Part shown: positions 10,096 through 21,654 of the stretch, piece after piece
How the letters are laid out: each line of letters starts with the position of its first letter
How positions within the stretch are numbered: position 1 is the stretch's first letter
NCBI RefSeq assembly: GCF_027595985.1
Contig: NC_073302.1
Coordinates: 12,073,811 to 12,137,810, forward strand
Reading direction: 5' to 3'
DNA length: 64,000 bases
From: Sorex araneus
Taxonomy: Eukaryota > Chordata > Mammalia > Eulipotyphla > Soricidae
Program-made: the position numbers and the translations under genes
The notes under the pieces: generated by a model
Seen by the model: only the letters and a program-made list of their open reading frames with translations
The model's database searches: none
What the model was told of the DNA's origin: nothing

Positions 10096-10985
10096 GCCCC
10101 GGGGGGCCGCAGCCGCCACGAGCTCTTCTCTCCCGGGGATGAGATGGGGGGGGGACGAGAGTCAGCCTCCCACCTAGGGGGAGCGTAGAGCGGGAACCTC
10201 GACTCTTCTCCCCACCCCCCCCTTCCTGCTTTCGGATGTCAAGCGTGATTTCTTAGGCTGGATAGTGGTCCTAACGACAGGGCAAAGATACTTAGCAGTT
10301 TTTTGAGCACCGAGAGAGGAATCGGTGATCGATATAAGATAATCGCTTACTCTTGAAAATATTTTAACCTGTTCCTAGATAATTTCTCAGTAAGTGACAT
10401 TCCCTCTTCCTCTGGCTTCCGTGCAGTCTGTGCCCTCTGTCAGCAAAAGTCAAGAGGCAAAGCGAGAGGCTTCCTCTCCGCCTGGCCTGTCCCTCCCGCT
10501 GGTTAGGAAAGGCCGTTCCAGGCTGCAGTGGCCGTAGGCTCCCACCAGCCTTTCTGACACACAGGTGCCTTACTTCCAGGAACTCTTAATTAAGGATAAT
10601 TTTCTAATCCAGCCGCTTACTTTCAAACTCCAAATTGTGTTTTTTTTTTTTTTCTGAATAATCTTCCTTTGAGAAGGAGGCATTTTCTAACCCGATCTCA
10701 GCTCCTGAGGAGATAGATGGCCCAGATCCATGAAAAAACGTCCCCTCCCAAGGGGAAGGCTTTTAAACCCACCATTATAAAGTCTTTCATACTTCATCAA
10801 GTCTTTTCATAGCGCGGGGCTTTGAAAAACTTCTTCCAACCTCTTTGTAAGTTAATGATTTCCCTGTGGCCCTTTCAAACCAACTGAATGCTCATCACGG
10901 AAGCGCCTTTTTCAGAGTTTCCCTTCTGCCTGGTTTCATCGATCCAAGTAGTCTTTTATTGTTGAAATAAAGTTTTCTCTCGGTT
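10096..10985 (+). other. STOM: STOM 3' UTR (proximal form)
   Basis: From the stop codon to just past an AATAAA at 10966-10971. The sequence is unique, repeat-free and AT-rich toward the end, as expected for a conserved 3' UTR. The cleavage site is inferred. Stomatin mRNAs of two lengths are known from other mammals, so a longer UTR is possible. Confidence 0.7.
10966..10971 (+). terminator. STOM: Proximal STOM polyadenylation signal AATAAA
   Basis: A canonical hexamer in the context GTTGAAATAAAGTTTTC, 871 bases after the stop codon, followed within 15 bases by a T-rich stretch. It is the first strong signal downstream of the coding sequence that lies outside a repeat. Confidence 0.65.
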
Positions 10986-11759
10986 CCGTTAACAATGGCA
11001 TCTGGACCCATTTGAACAGCTTAAAGACCAATTTTTTTAAAATGTCTTTTAAAAGCCTACTTTACTGCCTACATGTTATTACCGTTGTTGACTGTGAAAT
11101 ACATTGGTTACCAGCCCTATTCCTTAAGGAGTCTAAGAACTTCACAGAATCAGGGCTGGGGTAGAGTACTTGCCTTGCATGTATGAGATGTGCGCCCCCC
11201 CCACACACCCGCCTTCACCCCCCCAGCACCATGAAATAAAGTCACAAAATATTGGGCACATATTATTCACTATGCTTAGGAAGGCACTGTCAAATATCTA
11301 TATAGATGAGGCTATTTGCCTCATCAGTGTTCTTTTCCTGCTTTGCTCAGATGATGGGGTGAGTCTCTCTGTGACCACAGGTGCTTAGTCTGTGGAATTA
11401 AGAAGGATTTTTTTGGACCACAAGCAGCCACACAGTCACACAGTTCTCTCTAGTGGTCTGAACCGCTCACTGCTTACGTGTAGCCCACGTCTTTGAGGCT
11501 CTGAGTTCTTGCAGCTTCCTTGCCCTGCACCAACCTCAGAGTCACCCCGATGAGACCCCTCTGTGGAGCCCAGCCTCTCCGTGTGTCCCTTCCCCTGCAG
11601 CCCGTCTCCAAGCTGCTCCGCATTCTACAAAGCACTAAGCCAAGCATCCGGGCTTGGTCATGCTTATCTTATATATGAGGCTTTTAGACGCCCTACAGAA
11701 CCTTTGGACTTAGAACCCCAGATTGCACTTTTGAATTTGGAGAGAATAATTTGATCTCT

Positions 11760-11933
11760 TTTTTTTTTTCTTTTTGGGTCACACCCAGTGATGCACAGGG
11801 GTTCCTCCTGGCTCTGCACTCAGGAATCACTCCCGGCGGTGCTCAGGGGACCATATGGGATGCTGGGATTTGAACCCGGGTCGGCCACGTGCAAGGCAAA
11901 CGCCCTACCCGCTGTGCTATCACTCCAGCCCCC
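11760..11933 (-). mobile_element. Short SINE in the region after STOM
   Basis: A full antisense copy with a poly-T start, flanked by a perfect 12-bp duplication, AATTTGATCTCT, at 11748-11759 and 11934-11945. It lies just outside the solo LTR. Confidence 0.95.
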
Positions 11934-12008
11934 AATTTGATCTCTCTTGTGAGGTGGCTTTTCCCCTGACCACAAGAAGACCAGGAAATACCTCACCATT
12001 ACCCTGGT

Positions 12009-12557
12009 TGAAGAATCACTTCTCAGTCCCGGAGCAATTGTTAAGCCCGGGATTCTGGGTTCCCAAGCGGCGAGACGGACAGAGACATTAACTTGATCAT
12101 GCAAAAGCGGTAGGAGTTTTATTCCAGTATACTGGGGTCAACTATCTCACCCACGGAGTGGTCTCTGGATAGCGACCCCAACTTCAGGCAGCAAGCAGTT
12201 TATATAGGGTTTGATTACACAAGCAGCACATAGCTTATTGTTTCAAAAAGAATATTACTTAGTTACCAGACAAAGGTGGTTCGGCAAGTGTCTAGGGTAA
12301 AAGTGGTTAGGCAACAATTAAACAATAATTTCCAGTATCAGTACCAATTTTATGATTACATAGACTTCTCGTTCTTTTAGGGTTAACAGCAACTTCTGGG
12401 GCATTGTGAGAATTGATGAATTGAGCCCAGGAACTTTGCCGGGTGGGTTGAGGTTGGCCAGTTAGGCATTGTGTTATTGCTGGGAAACTGAATCTGTTTC
12501 AGTTCCAGGCACTGAACCCGAGGCCTACCTGATTTTTCTCACTTCTGCTGCCCGTCA
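12009..12557 (-). mobile_element. Solo LTR of an endogenous gammaretrovirus-like element
   Basis: A 549-bp unit flanked by perfect 4-bp duplications (TGGT at 12005-12008 and 12558-12561). Read on the - strand it begins TGACGGGCAG and ends GATTCTTCA, with TG...CA ends. It has a TATA box (TATATAAA, 12199-12206) and a polyadenylation hexamer AATAAA (12118-12123) 76 bases further on, giving a normal U3-R-U5 order. A 4-bp duplication and a TTTCA-like end are typical of class I (gammaretroviral) LTRs. No internal viral genes are present, so the provirus was lost by LTR-LTR recombination. It is antisense to STOM. Confidence 0.85.
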
Positions 12558-12776
12558 TGGTGTCAGTTTCGCTTTTACACAATGAATGCTTTCCCTGCGT
12601 CGGCTTTCACATCTCTAGATACCAAACAAGTTGCTCTTCTGCCCTGGGGGGGGCCACAGCTTGGAGGAGCAGCCTAGAGCATTGCCCTTAGACGCCTGTG
12701 CCATCCTTTGGAGTGAAAGTGTCGGGAGGGAGGAAGTGAGTGCAGGTGCTGTGCTGGGTCCCTCCCCAGCCATCAG

Positions 12777-12782
12777 AATAAA
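12777..12782 (+). terminator. Possible distal STOM polyadenylation signal
   Basis: AATAAA in CATCAGAATAAAGCGTCAC, about 2.7 kb after the stop. Human STOM has a 3' UTR of about 2 kb (from memory). After subtracting the inserted SINE and LTR, this hexamer sits at about the right distance. It is a position-based inference only. Confidence 0.3.
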
Positions 12783-13317
12783 GCGTCACTTCTGCCCGTT
12801 GCTTTCTGGTGCATGCTCTTCCCGCCTGCATGTCCTTGATGTGGGTTTTATTCCTGGCGTGGCACCTCACATCCTCCAGCTGTGGGCTGGCTGCCCTGGC
12901 TGTGAGAGGCTAGGGGGGTCCCTCTGCCTTCTTGCCTGTCCCTATCTCTCTTGACCACCCACCTTCCCTGGGGAGCTAGGGCACCTCGCGCTGAACTACC
13001 TGGCTGGTTTCATGCCCCTTTGTCCTCCTCTCACCGGCACGGGGGCTCCCTGCTTGCGGTTACCCGGCTCACTACAGACACAGCCTGCACTTCAAGGAGA
13101 AGTGGCAGAGAACCAGTGCCCGGTCCCTGCGAAGTGCATTCTCTGAAGAATAGTCTGGAAATGACTGCTAGCGTTCGTGGGGCGCCACGCACCTGGTTTC
13201 ATGTCCGATGCTTGTACATCGTCATGTCATCCTCAGAACAGTTTGATGGGATACTTTATCACCCCCACTTCTTTTTTTTTTCTGATGTATTTTCTTCTTT
13301 TTAAAAACATTCAATGA

Positions 13318-13491
13318 GGGGGCTGGAGCGATAGCACAGCGGGTAGGGCGTTTGCCTTGCACGCGGCCGACCTGGGTTCGATCCCCAGCATCCCATATGG
13401 TCCCCTGAGCACTGCCAGGAGTAATTCCTGAGTGCAGAGCCAGGAGTAACCCCTGTGCATAGCCAGGTGTGACCCAAAAAGAAAAAAAATT
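13318..13491 (+). mobile_element. Short SINE, near consensus
   Basis: GGGGCTGGAGCGATAGCACA head and GTGTGACCCAAAAAG end. It is flanked by a 9-bp duplication, ATTCAATGA, at 13309-13317 and 13492-13500. Confidence 0.95.
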
Positions 13492-13589
13492 ATTCAATGA
13501 CCGTGAGATAGTTATAAGCTTTCGTGTTTGGGTTACAATCACCCCCACTTTTAAGGCTAAAACCTAGCCATTACCTGACTGCTAAGAAT

Positions 13590-13735
13590 CAGCAGGGGCT
13601 GGAGGGAGAGTAGAGCAGAGAGAACACTTGCCTTGCCTGCGGCCAATTAGGGTTTAATCCCCAGCACCCACCCCATGAGGTTCCCGCCAGGAGTGAGCCC
13701 TATGCGTAGCTGAGTGTGGCCCAAAACCAGAAAAA
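13590..13735 (+). mobile_element. Short SINE, diverged
   Basis: GGGGCTGGAGGGAGAGTAGA head; the tail ends GTGTGGCCCAAAACC. Confidence 0.8.
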
Positions 13736-14029
13736 AGAAGGAAAGAAAGCAGAAGTAGGGGCAGAAGTGTTTCCCCCCCCAAAAAATAAAATGTCTGGCA
13801 TTGCTCAGACTGAACTCTTGATTCATCTGGGCTCTCAGATGTTTTAGCAGTGCTCAGGAGTCCGTATAGTGCAGGGGATCAAACGCAGGCCGCCCTTGTG
13901 CAAACAGCTGAGTTGTCACTCTGTTGCCGGAGTGGGTATTTAATCCCAGATCTCTCTCCTGGCACAGCCCTCCGTTCTCTGAAAGAGAACTCCACTGCTG
14001 AAAGATTTAAAGTGGACTCAGAGAAGAGT

Positions 14030-14150
14030 ACCCAATGGGCAGAGCCTAGGCACGTGGGAGGCCGGGGGTCAACCCCCTGGCATCGCCTAGTTCCTGAAGC
14101 ACGGCTGGAAGTGAGCCCTGAGCACTGCTGGGTGTGATCCAAAACACTAC
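14030..14150 (+). mobile_element. Short SINE fragment
   Basis: The recognisable 3' part is TGAGCCCTGAGCACTGCTGG then GTGTGATCC. The head is decayed. Confidence 0.65.
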
Positions 14151-14369
14151 TCAGTAAGCAAAAGATTTCAAGTATCTTTTTTTTTTGCCAAAAGAAATTC
14201 TTAAATTCACATTCGTAACATTGACTTTATGAAACTGTGTTGGAAAAGCAGTATTTCATTCCTAAGCAACAATAAGAGCGTTAAGTCAGGTTTTATAGTG
14301 AGTCCGTTTCCCCCCCCCCCCCCCATTGTTTCTAAGCGTGTTATCTATCACCGCTTTAAAGATAGAATT

Positions 14370-14535
14370 TAGGCCAAAGAGATAGTACAGGGGTAAGGGG
14401 CTGACCTTGCACACAGCAGACTCCAGTTCAATCCCCAGCATTGCATAGGGTCCCCCCAAGCACCAATTAAAGAGATACCTGAGCACAGAGCCATGTGTAA
14501 GCCCTGAGCACTGTCAGGAGTGATAGCCCCATAAA
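14370..14535 (+). mobile_element. Short SINE, diverged
   Basis: GGCCAAAGAGATAGTACAGG head, CAGTTCAATCCCCAGCATTG B-box region and GAGCACAGAGCCATG tail. Confidence 0.8.
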
Positions 14536-15351
14536 ACAAGATGGAATTTGGATCCGGTATTTATGAAACCTCTGACCTTGGGCACCTTTCCCTCTTCACC
14601 ACAGAACTTATCCTGCAGCCTTAGGTCAGTTCCCTCTCAGAGCCTCATTTCCTCACCTGCAGAAATAAGAAGGCTGGAGGCTCCCTGTCTGGCTTGCAGG
14701 CCGTTGAGAATGTTGGCGTTACAGAGCACAAGTTTGCAGATGATTTTCAGGGGTATGCCCCGTCCAAGGATTTAAGAACCCCTTGAGAAGCGCCTCTCTA
14801 AGCTTTTGTAACTTCCACGCTGAACCGTGTTTATTTTTTAAGCTTATAGGAATCAGAAGGCACACTAAAGAGAAAGTGAAGCATTGTGATCCTTGAGCGC
14901 CTTGCACCTGTCAGGCATTTTAGGCTACTTTGTTTCTAATCGTAGTTCCTTCCGGTTGCAGCAGGCTCCACTTGGTGGGGAGCAGCCTGAGGTCACTGGG
15001 GTCCGTCTTAGCAGACTCATTAGTGATGGCTTCATCTTGAGAGTTGCTTCTGATGCTTAATGGCATATCTGGGCTCATGTCAGGCTGGCATTTGCCCAGA
15101 GGAGCCACACGTGTTCGTGGATGTAGCCTTTCCCCACGCAACGTCTCAGCGCTAAGAGTTTGCTGAGAAAGGAAGTCGGAACCATTGATGAACCCGAGGC
15201 TTTAGAAAGCACCGTGAACTGGAACCATAATGCAAGCTGGTAATCTTCAGAACTCGGGGGGGAGAACAGGCAGGACATCGAGTCCTCGAAACGTTGTTTG
15301 ATGCTGTTATTATTTTCAGCATCTGATTCCATGAACTTCTCCAAAGAAATG

Positions 15352-15530
15352 ACTAGAGGGCAAAGTAATAGTACAGCGGGTAAGCTGCTTGCCTTGTACT
15401 CTGCGGAACCTAGTTCAACCCCTGGCAACACATATGGTCTCCCTGAGCCCACCAGGAGTGATCCCCGAGCACAGAGCCAGGAGAAAGTCCTGAGCACTAC
15501 CGGTGTGGCCCAACCCCATCCAACCACTCA
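15352..15530 (+). mobile_element. Short SINE, diverged
   Basis: AGGGCAAAGTAATAGTACAG head, then ACACATATGGTCTCCCTGAG and GAGCACAGAGCCAGGAG. Confidence 0.8.
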
Positions 15531-15938
15531 CCCCGCAAATGATGTTTTACCAAAAATCCATTTCCCCTTCCTCTTCTTTTAGGAACCAGGTGTTAGTTCC
15601 AGTCCCTTCCTCCCCTGAGAACTCTCAGCACAGAGGAAGAAGAGTTCTGCCCTGGCTCCTGGGATGAGCCTCATTGGCCCATGGATAATTCTGTTTCCTT
15701 GCCTGAGGAGCGATCAAGGATGGTCATGTGACCCAAGATGAGCTGGGCTTGGGAGCAGCTTCCTCCCTTTCCCGAGAAGGAAGCTGTCAAGATACAAGCT
15801 TTCCCCTTCCTCTGGCTTTGGCATGCATGGGTGTGGGAATCAGAGGCCTTTACATACCGCCAGATTGGGACTAGCAGAGCCAAGGAAAGCAACAAGAATA
15901 CAGGAAGACAAGCTGGATCTAATCACTGTGAAATACCA

Positions 15939-16140
15939 CATGTGCGCATGCACACACATGTATGCACACATGCACACATGTGTACACGCACACATGTATG
16001 CACACATGTGCACACATGTACACATGCACATACACACATGCACATATAATGCACATGTGCATACACATGTACACATACATGCACATGCACACGTGCACAT
16101 GAACACACATATACACACATGCACACATGCACACACGTGT
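15939..16140. repeat. CA / ACATGC microsatellite
   Basis: Imperfect ACACATGCACACATG repeats over about 200 bases. Confidence 0.93.
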
Positions 16141-16559
16141 AGGATAGCATTGTCATTTCTCTCTGGCCGCAGGGAGCTTAAATTTATTGGGTTACACCAT
16201 TCACTGTGCTCTTGAGGCACTCCCATTCCTGTGTTTATCTGTAACCTCTTCTCTGTGCTCTGCTTCCCCAACCCGTCAGTCACCTTTATCCCAAAATCAG
16301 ACTCTGTTGACTTGTAAGATCAGATCCTTCGAAGGACTCTGGATTTATATTGTAAGTGAAGTATTGTTCTTCTCTTCTCCTTATGTCCTTTGCATAGTTA
16401 CTTTAGAGCAATGTCCTTTTTGTATAGACACAGGAAGACAGTTAATGCTATGCTTTTGTAACTTGGGAGTTAACTGACTCTGAATAATAATCACTCCTGG
16501 GCATCTGTTTTCTCAACTGAAGCCTCAGTTGCCCTTACTTCCTAGCACCCCAAAAGCAG

Positions 16560-17290
16560 TATCCCGACGAGGGACTGAATGGACCCAGGGCAAGCTGTGA
16601 GCTACTCAGGCATCAAAACGGGCCAGGTCAAGCGCCATAATACTTAACTATAAATTAAGAGCATGATCATGGACAAATTCTGTCATGATCCAAAGAGTAA
16701 TAACTGGATTAGGACCCTGCTAGGGTAAGGAAAAACTAATCTGGCCTGAGGACTGTAGTCTGAGATCAATAGCGAGATGTCCCCAGGAGAGCCACCCTAC
16801 AAGCTTAATATATCTCTTACGGTGTCCATACAAAATTACTAATATTATTAAGAGGTAAAATTAAGATGAATGTTTAAATGGTTGTTGGACTAAGGAAAGG
16901 AGAAACGCACCCCTAGGTGGTATTTAGCCCTTAGGCGGGTCGTCTTGGATGAGAATCTGTCCTGGAAGAAGCTTCCCCTGAGGGAAGGACTAAACATCTA
17001 TTGATTGTATGCCCACACCTATGTGTAATTGCTACCCCAGCCCCTCATGATTTGGGATATAACTAAGGCTGTAAGAGTGGGCAGGGGGAGGAGGGTTGAG
17101 GAGAATAGGAGGAGGAGGAGGTTTGAGGGGGAGAGAGGAGGAATAAGAGAGTGGGTGAGACTGGAAGGAGGCAGAGGGAGATGAGATTGGAATTAACTGC
17201 GACTGATCACCAACCAGCCTGGCCCTCGTTTCCTCCTTCATGTGCCCATTGCCATCAGCCGTCCCGGGTTGGAGAAACAGCCCAAGACCA
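16560..17290. mobile_element. Possible LTR-like or other inserted element
   Basis: A 731-base AT-moderate block, unlike its neighbours and free of SINE, is bounded by a 10-bp direct repeat, CCAAAAGCAG, at 16550-16559 and 17291-17300. It has a purine-rich stretch (17090-17190) and a GC-richer 3' end, as in some class II LTRs, but no TG...CA ends at the repeat and no clear AATAAA. The direct repeat may be chance. Confidence 0.3.
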
Positions 17291-17342
17291 CCAAAAGCAG
17301 GTGGCAAGAGAGCACTACAACTTCATATTCATTTTTTGAACC

Positions 17343-17532
17343 CACACACATGCGTGCACCTATGCACACACACACACATGCACACACATGCACACACATG
17401 CATACACATACCACATTCACACAATAGCACACACATGCACACACACCACATACACGTGCATGCACCACACACACATGCACACACACCACATACACACACA
17501 CCACATACACACATACTTACACACATGCGCAC
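17343..17532. repeat. CA-rich microsatellite
   Basis: CACACATGCACACACACCA-type repeats with interspersed CCACATACA units. Confidence 0.93.
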
Positions 17533-17749
17533 ACTCAGTACTGTCATTTAAGAGAACATAACTGTGCTTGTGACTTTGGTTTGAGACAGTCTTTCGTGGC
17601 TTGCAGCCAAACACATCTCATCTGATCCACCTTACAGCTGTGTTTTCATCTCCACAGATACATAGGCATGGTTCTTTGCTTACACCAAAAAAGGAAATTC
17701 CTTTCTTCACCTTGCAACAAAGAAAGCTAGAAAGACAGAAACTAAGGGG

Positions 17750-17866
17750 AAAGGGCTGGAGCACAGGCCCCGTCTGCTCCCCATCACTGCACGGTCCCCA
17801 GAGCACCACTGGGAGTGAGCCCCAAGCACTGGGACCAGAACAGCGCCAGGTGCCCAAACAAAACAA
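17750..17866 (+). mobile_element. SINE fragment, degraded
   Basis: AAGGGCTGGAGCACAGG head and GAGCACCACTGGGAGTGAGC tail, with the middle missing. Confidence 0.55.
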
Positions 17867-18406
17867 AGATCGAGCTGGTGACAACGGCAGAGCTGGAGTT
17901 CGAGTCTCTGGCTGACTCCGAAGCCCGGGTTTCAGCTCTTATGGTCAGACCCTGCACTAGCAGCATTTCCTTCACTGCTGACCTGCTTCCACTTGCAGCA
18001 CTTCACCGAAAGTCACAGATTCTAAGAATCTGTCGCTGCGTAGTGAGAAGTTCCTGAAGGTCTCATGAATTAGTCCACTCCACTGGGGCTTTCGTTTTGT
18101 GGGGACAAAGAGTCCTCCCACTGCTGTCCTCTGGGGTCGCACCTAGTGGCGTTTGGGCAAATGTGGCAGTACCAGGGATCAAAGCCGGGTCTCCATGTAA
18201 AGCACGTGCTCCGTGCCAGACACCCGTGCTGCAGACGGTGAAATCCGTGGCCTCTCCGTGGCTGCAGAGAGAAAACACTGGGTGGGAGCACGATTGGGGC
18301 CTTTCCCCACAGTCTGCTCTCTCTCTCATGCCAGGAAGCTGAAGTTGCCAGCAGGCGCCTCCACGGCCAGGCACTGGGAGTGAAGATGGCGCAGGTCCCC
18401 CTGCAC

Positions 18407-18554
18407 AGACTCCCAGGAAGAGGGCCACGTTCCTCACAGGCCTCTTCTGCCTGCAGCAAACTTTCCAGAAGCTTCTGCAGAGACTCCCAGGAAGAGGGCC
18501 ACGTTCCTCACAGGCCTCTTCTGCCTGCAGCGAACTTTCCAGAAGCTTTAGCTG
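18407..18554. repeat. 74-bp tandem duplication
   Basis: Two adjacent copies start AGACTCCCAGGAAGAGGGCC at 18407 and 18481 and differ at one base in the CAAACTTTCC/CGAACTTTCC segment. Confidence 0.95.
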
Positions 18555-19929
18555 TTTTGTCTCTTTCCAGTTGTTCCCCTCTGGCCCTGCAAAGCAACCG
18601 TTCAGGGTAAGGCAAGGCAGGACTCACAAGGCCAGACTCTACCCGGTGACATTAGCCTGGCATTCGCGCCCCTCATGCTGGGACTCTGCACCCCTGAGCT
18701 GTATATACAGGCCTGGCACCCCACCACCACCATCTTTGTCCCCCCACCCCCCCCCACCCAGCCAGGTTCTGCCATCTGCCACTAGGCACAGCCTGTCCCT
18801 TCCAGCAGCCTGTCCTAGCTCTGCCACAGATGACTTACCCCCCCCCCCCCACCTGTGTCTCATCTGGAAAATTCCTCCCGCACAGCCCTCGTCACTTCTG
18901 CGATGAAGCACCCTCCCTGGAGGGGGGGCCCAGGGGAACGGACGCTTTTAAAAAGCTCCCTGGGCAATTTGCAGCATGAGCCTGCTCTGGAAACGCAGGG
19001 TAAACACCCCTTCTTCCCGTCTTCCTCATCACTGCAGGGGCGAGGTCGCCCTCCTGTGGGGACCTGGGAGTGGGGAGGGGAGAGGGAACCCCCCAGCAAA
19101 GTCAGTAAATAGAGGCCAGAAGGACCGAGGGCCAGGGAGGTGGGGGGGGAGGGGGTCTGTGTCTCCACAGCAACCTGGGTGGGTTGGAACCTCCCTGGAG
19201 AACTGCTCAGAGGCACAGACGGAAACGTATGGGGGAGATTTTGTGTCGTGCCCTTCCATCCCCGCCCCCGCCACAGGCTGGATGGCAGCACCCACGGGAT
19301 GTGGTGGGGCCCTGGGAAAGCCCCTCTCCCACACCCCAGCAGCAGCAATGTTTGGGTCTCTTGGGTGCTGCTGTCTCCGGCATTTTCGTAAACAGCTTGG
19401 GGGGAGCAGAATGGCCCGTGGGAACCAGAGCAGCCACGGAGGGGCCACGTGGGAGCCCAGGAGTGAAGCAGGAGGGAATGCAGGACCCCCCAGCTTCCCA
19501 TGTGGGGTCACGGGGAGACGGCCGGCCCACCCAGCCAAGGAGCGCCCCTACTCCTTCATCAGCTGACCTGCCCGCAGCTTGAAGACGCGTGTCTGTGCGC
19601 CTTTGTTCTAACGGTGCCTCCGTGGAGGAACGAACAGAGAGACCCCCGGTGAACTACGATGCTGGGACGTGCCCAAGATGCCACTTTCCCCAGGGCCCAG
19701 AGTAGGAACGTTCAGAAACGCGGAAACTGACATGACAGGGCTGCGCGGGGCAGGGGAGCGGCACAGGGAGCTGAACGGGGCTAGTGCTGGAGAGAGGGGG
19801 AGGGTGTGCGGGTGGAGTGGGGCTGGTGGGACCAGCCGCTGTGTCTGCAGCGCCCAAGTGAACTCTTACAAGCGGTCAGCGTGGCCGGTGCTGGGCAGGC
19901 TGAGCCCTGCTGAAAGACATCACAAGACT

Positions 19930-20055
19930 GGGACTGGGGGCCCGGGACAGCGCTGGCCTTGCACATGGCTGACTCAGGTTCGATCCCGAGCACTGAGCCA
20001 GCACTAACCCCTGAGCACTCAGGTGTGGTCCACCTCCCGCCCCCAAAAAACCCCA
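19930..20055 (+). mobile_element. Short SINE, truncated head
   Basis: CAGGTTCGATCCCGAGCACTG, joined here in part, then TAACCCCTGAGCACTCAG and a CCCCAAAAAA tail. Confidence 0.7.
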
Positions 20056-20074
20056 AATAATAACTTCTCAGTAA

Positions 20075-20316
20075 TCACTGTCACTGTCATCCCGGTCCTC
20101 ATCGATTTGCTCGAGCAGGCACCAGTAACGTCTCCATTGTGAGACTTGTTACAGTTCTTGGCATATCAAATATGCCACAGGTAGCTTGCCAGGCTCTGCC
20201 CTGTGGGAGAGATACTCTCAGTAGCTTGCCGGGCTCTCCGAGAGGGGTGGAAAAATTAAACCTGGGTCTGCCACATGCAAGGCAAATGCCTTACCTGCTG
20301 TGCTATCACTCCAGCC
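20075..20316 (-). mobile_element. Long-tailed SINE
   Basis: An antisense copy of the 1.3-kb type: TCACTGTCACTGTCATCCC, AACGTCTCCATTGTGAGACT, then head sequence GCTATCACTCCAGCCC. Confidence 0.9.
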
Positions 20317-20357
20317 CAACCTCTCAGTAATAAATTAATAAATAATAATAATAGAAC

Positions 20358-20537
20358 TTTTTTTTTTTTTTTTGCTTTTTGGGTCATACCCAGCGATGCA
20401 CAGAGGTTACTCTTGGCTCTGCACTCAGGAATTACTCCTGGCGGTGCTCAGAGGACTATATGGGATGCTGGGATTTGAACCTGGGTTGGTCGCATACAAG
20501 GCAAACACCCTACCTGCTGTGCTATCGCTCCAGTCCC
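20358..20537 (-). mobile_element. Short SINE
   Basis: An antisense copy with a poly-T start, TTTTTGGGTCATACCC to GCTATCGCTCCAGTCCC. Confidence 0.92.
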
Positions 20538-20939
20538 TAGAACTATTATTCTATTATTGACTATGGCAGAGTCTCTTGCCCTCATGCCTGGCTGTCTTCC
20601 CCGGGGCCCCTCAGAGGGGGTGGGTTGTGTCTCCCTCCCTGCCCTGAGCAGAGCCCCAGCAGCTGAAGACTTCCGGAACCCAGCCACAGCCATGCTCAAG
20701 GCCACTCTCCACATGCTTGGGCGAGCCTCACACATGAAGAAACCTGCAGAGGAACCCAGGTGTGCAGGAGCCAGGGCTGAGATTGCCAAGCCTGCTCAGA
20801 TCAGGACTGGGCCTCTTCCACCCAGATCCCCCATTTTCCAGTAGCTAAGCAGTCACACCCAGAAACTGCTCCTGGCGCTGTGTAATCCCACCAATGGCCA
20901 ACATTCAGAGACTAAAACCAAGCTCCCGGAAGAGAGCTA

Positions 20940-21250
20940 TGCATTCTCTTGCCCCTGTGCCTGACATCTCATAGCCTGTTCTCCCTCTTGGAGAACCTGG
21001 CAAGCTACGGAGAGCTTCCTGCCCACACGGGAGAGCCTGGCAAGCTCCCTGTGGTGTATTCATATGCCAAAACCAGTAACAATGATGGGTCTCATTCTCC
21101 TGACCCTGAAAGAGCCTCTAATGTGGCACCGTTGGGAAGGACGAGTAAAGAGAGGCTGCTAAAATCTCAGGGCTAGGACGAATGGAGATGGTTAATGGCG
21201 CCCGCTCAAGCAAATCAATAAACAATGGGATGATAGTGATAGTGATAATA
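20940..21250 (+). mobile_element. Long-tailed SINE, sense, partial head
   Basis: The body GAGAACCTGGCAAGCTACGG, the central CTGAAAGAGCCTC and the end CCCGCTCAAGCAAATCAAT are clear. It retains a central block missing from the 1.3-kb copy. With the two preceding SINEs it forms a 1.3-kb SINE cluster. Confidence 0.85.
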
Positions 21251-21471
21251 GAACTATAGTTAGCGAGTCCTGTCTTTCCTTCTTTTACTTCCACTCCAGG
21301 TTCCCCAAAGCTTCGTCATACCCCGCCCCGGCCACGCTCATCTCCCGCATCCCACACCTTCTGCAGCCTTCCCCAGCCCCTTCCCTTCTCCCCAGCCCCA
21401 TGTGGGGGAACACAAATAACACAAGGTGAACAGATGCCCTCACAGCAGGCTAATACACTTCAAAAATGCTT

Positions 21472-21477
21472 TTTATT
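21472..21477 (-). terminator. GSN: GSN polyadenylation signal AATAAA
   Basis: Read on the - strand as GAATTAAATAAAAAGCATTT, about 280 bases after the stop codon. It is the only canonical hexamer near the gene end, so cleavage is expected near 21455. Confidence 0.85.
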
Positions 21478-21590
21478 TAATTCAACGTCCGAAAGCACAG
21501 ATCCTGGCACCCGTTTTTGCAAGGACCCCGAGCATCTACAGGGTCACTTTTGGCTGGGATTAAAAAACAAACAAAAAAGCCCTAAAGCCA

Positions 21591-21600
21591 CACACACACA

Positions 21601-21654
<54 letters not shown>

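Larger units (their letters stand above)
2873..10985 (+). other. STOM: STOM gene, 3' part (stomatin)
   Basis: Three exons (2873-3076, 3752-3886, 9901-10095) join in phase 0 into one frame of 177 residues plus stop. It matches the C-terminal part of mammalian stomatin almost residue for residue. Stomatin is a monotopic inner-leaflet membrane protein with an SPFH (prohibitin homology) domain. It oligomerises in cholesterol-rich membrane and modulates channels and transporters such as ASICs and GLUT1. The N-terminal exons, with the membrane hairpin and palmitoylated cysteines, lie outside the window upstream. The piece seen here covers most of the SPFH domain, the Ala/Glu-rich coiled-coil stretch ([13 protein letters not shown]) and the C-terminal oligomerisation and raft segment ([10 protein letters not shown]). 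GSN lies downstream in the opposite orientation. Confidence 0.97.
12783..21454. other. Convergent intergenic region between STOM and GSN 3' ends
   Basis: No gene recognised. Contents in order: SINEs at 13318, 13595, 14035, 14370 and 15352; a CA/ACATGC microsatellite (15939-16140); an LTR-like block (16560-17290); a second CA array (17343-17532); a decayed SINE (17750); a 74-bp tandem duplication (18407-18554); GC-rich unique sequence at 18.6-19.9 kb; and a SINE cluster at 19.93-21.25 kb. Open frames at 18.8-19.6 kb on both strands overlap one another and resemble no family known to me, as expected in GC-rich DNA. Confidence 0.75.
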
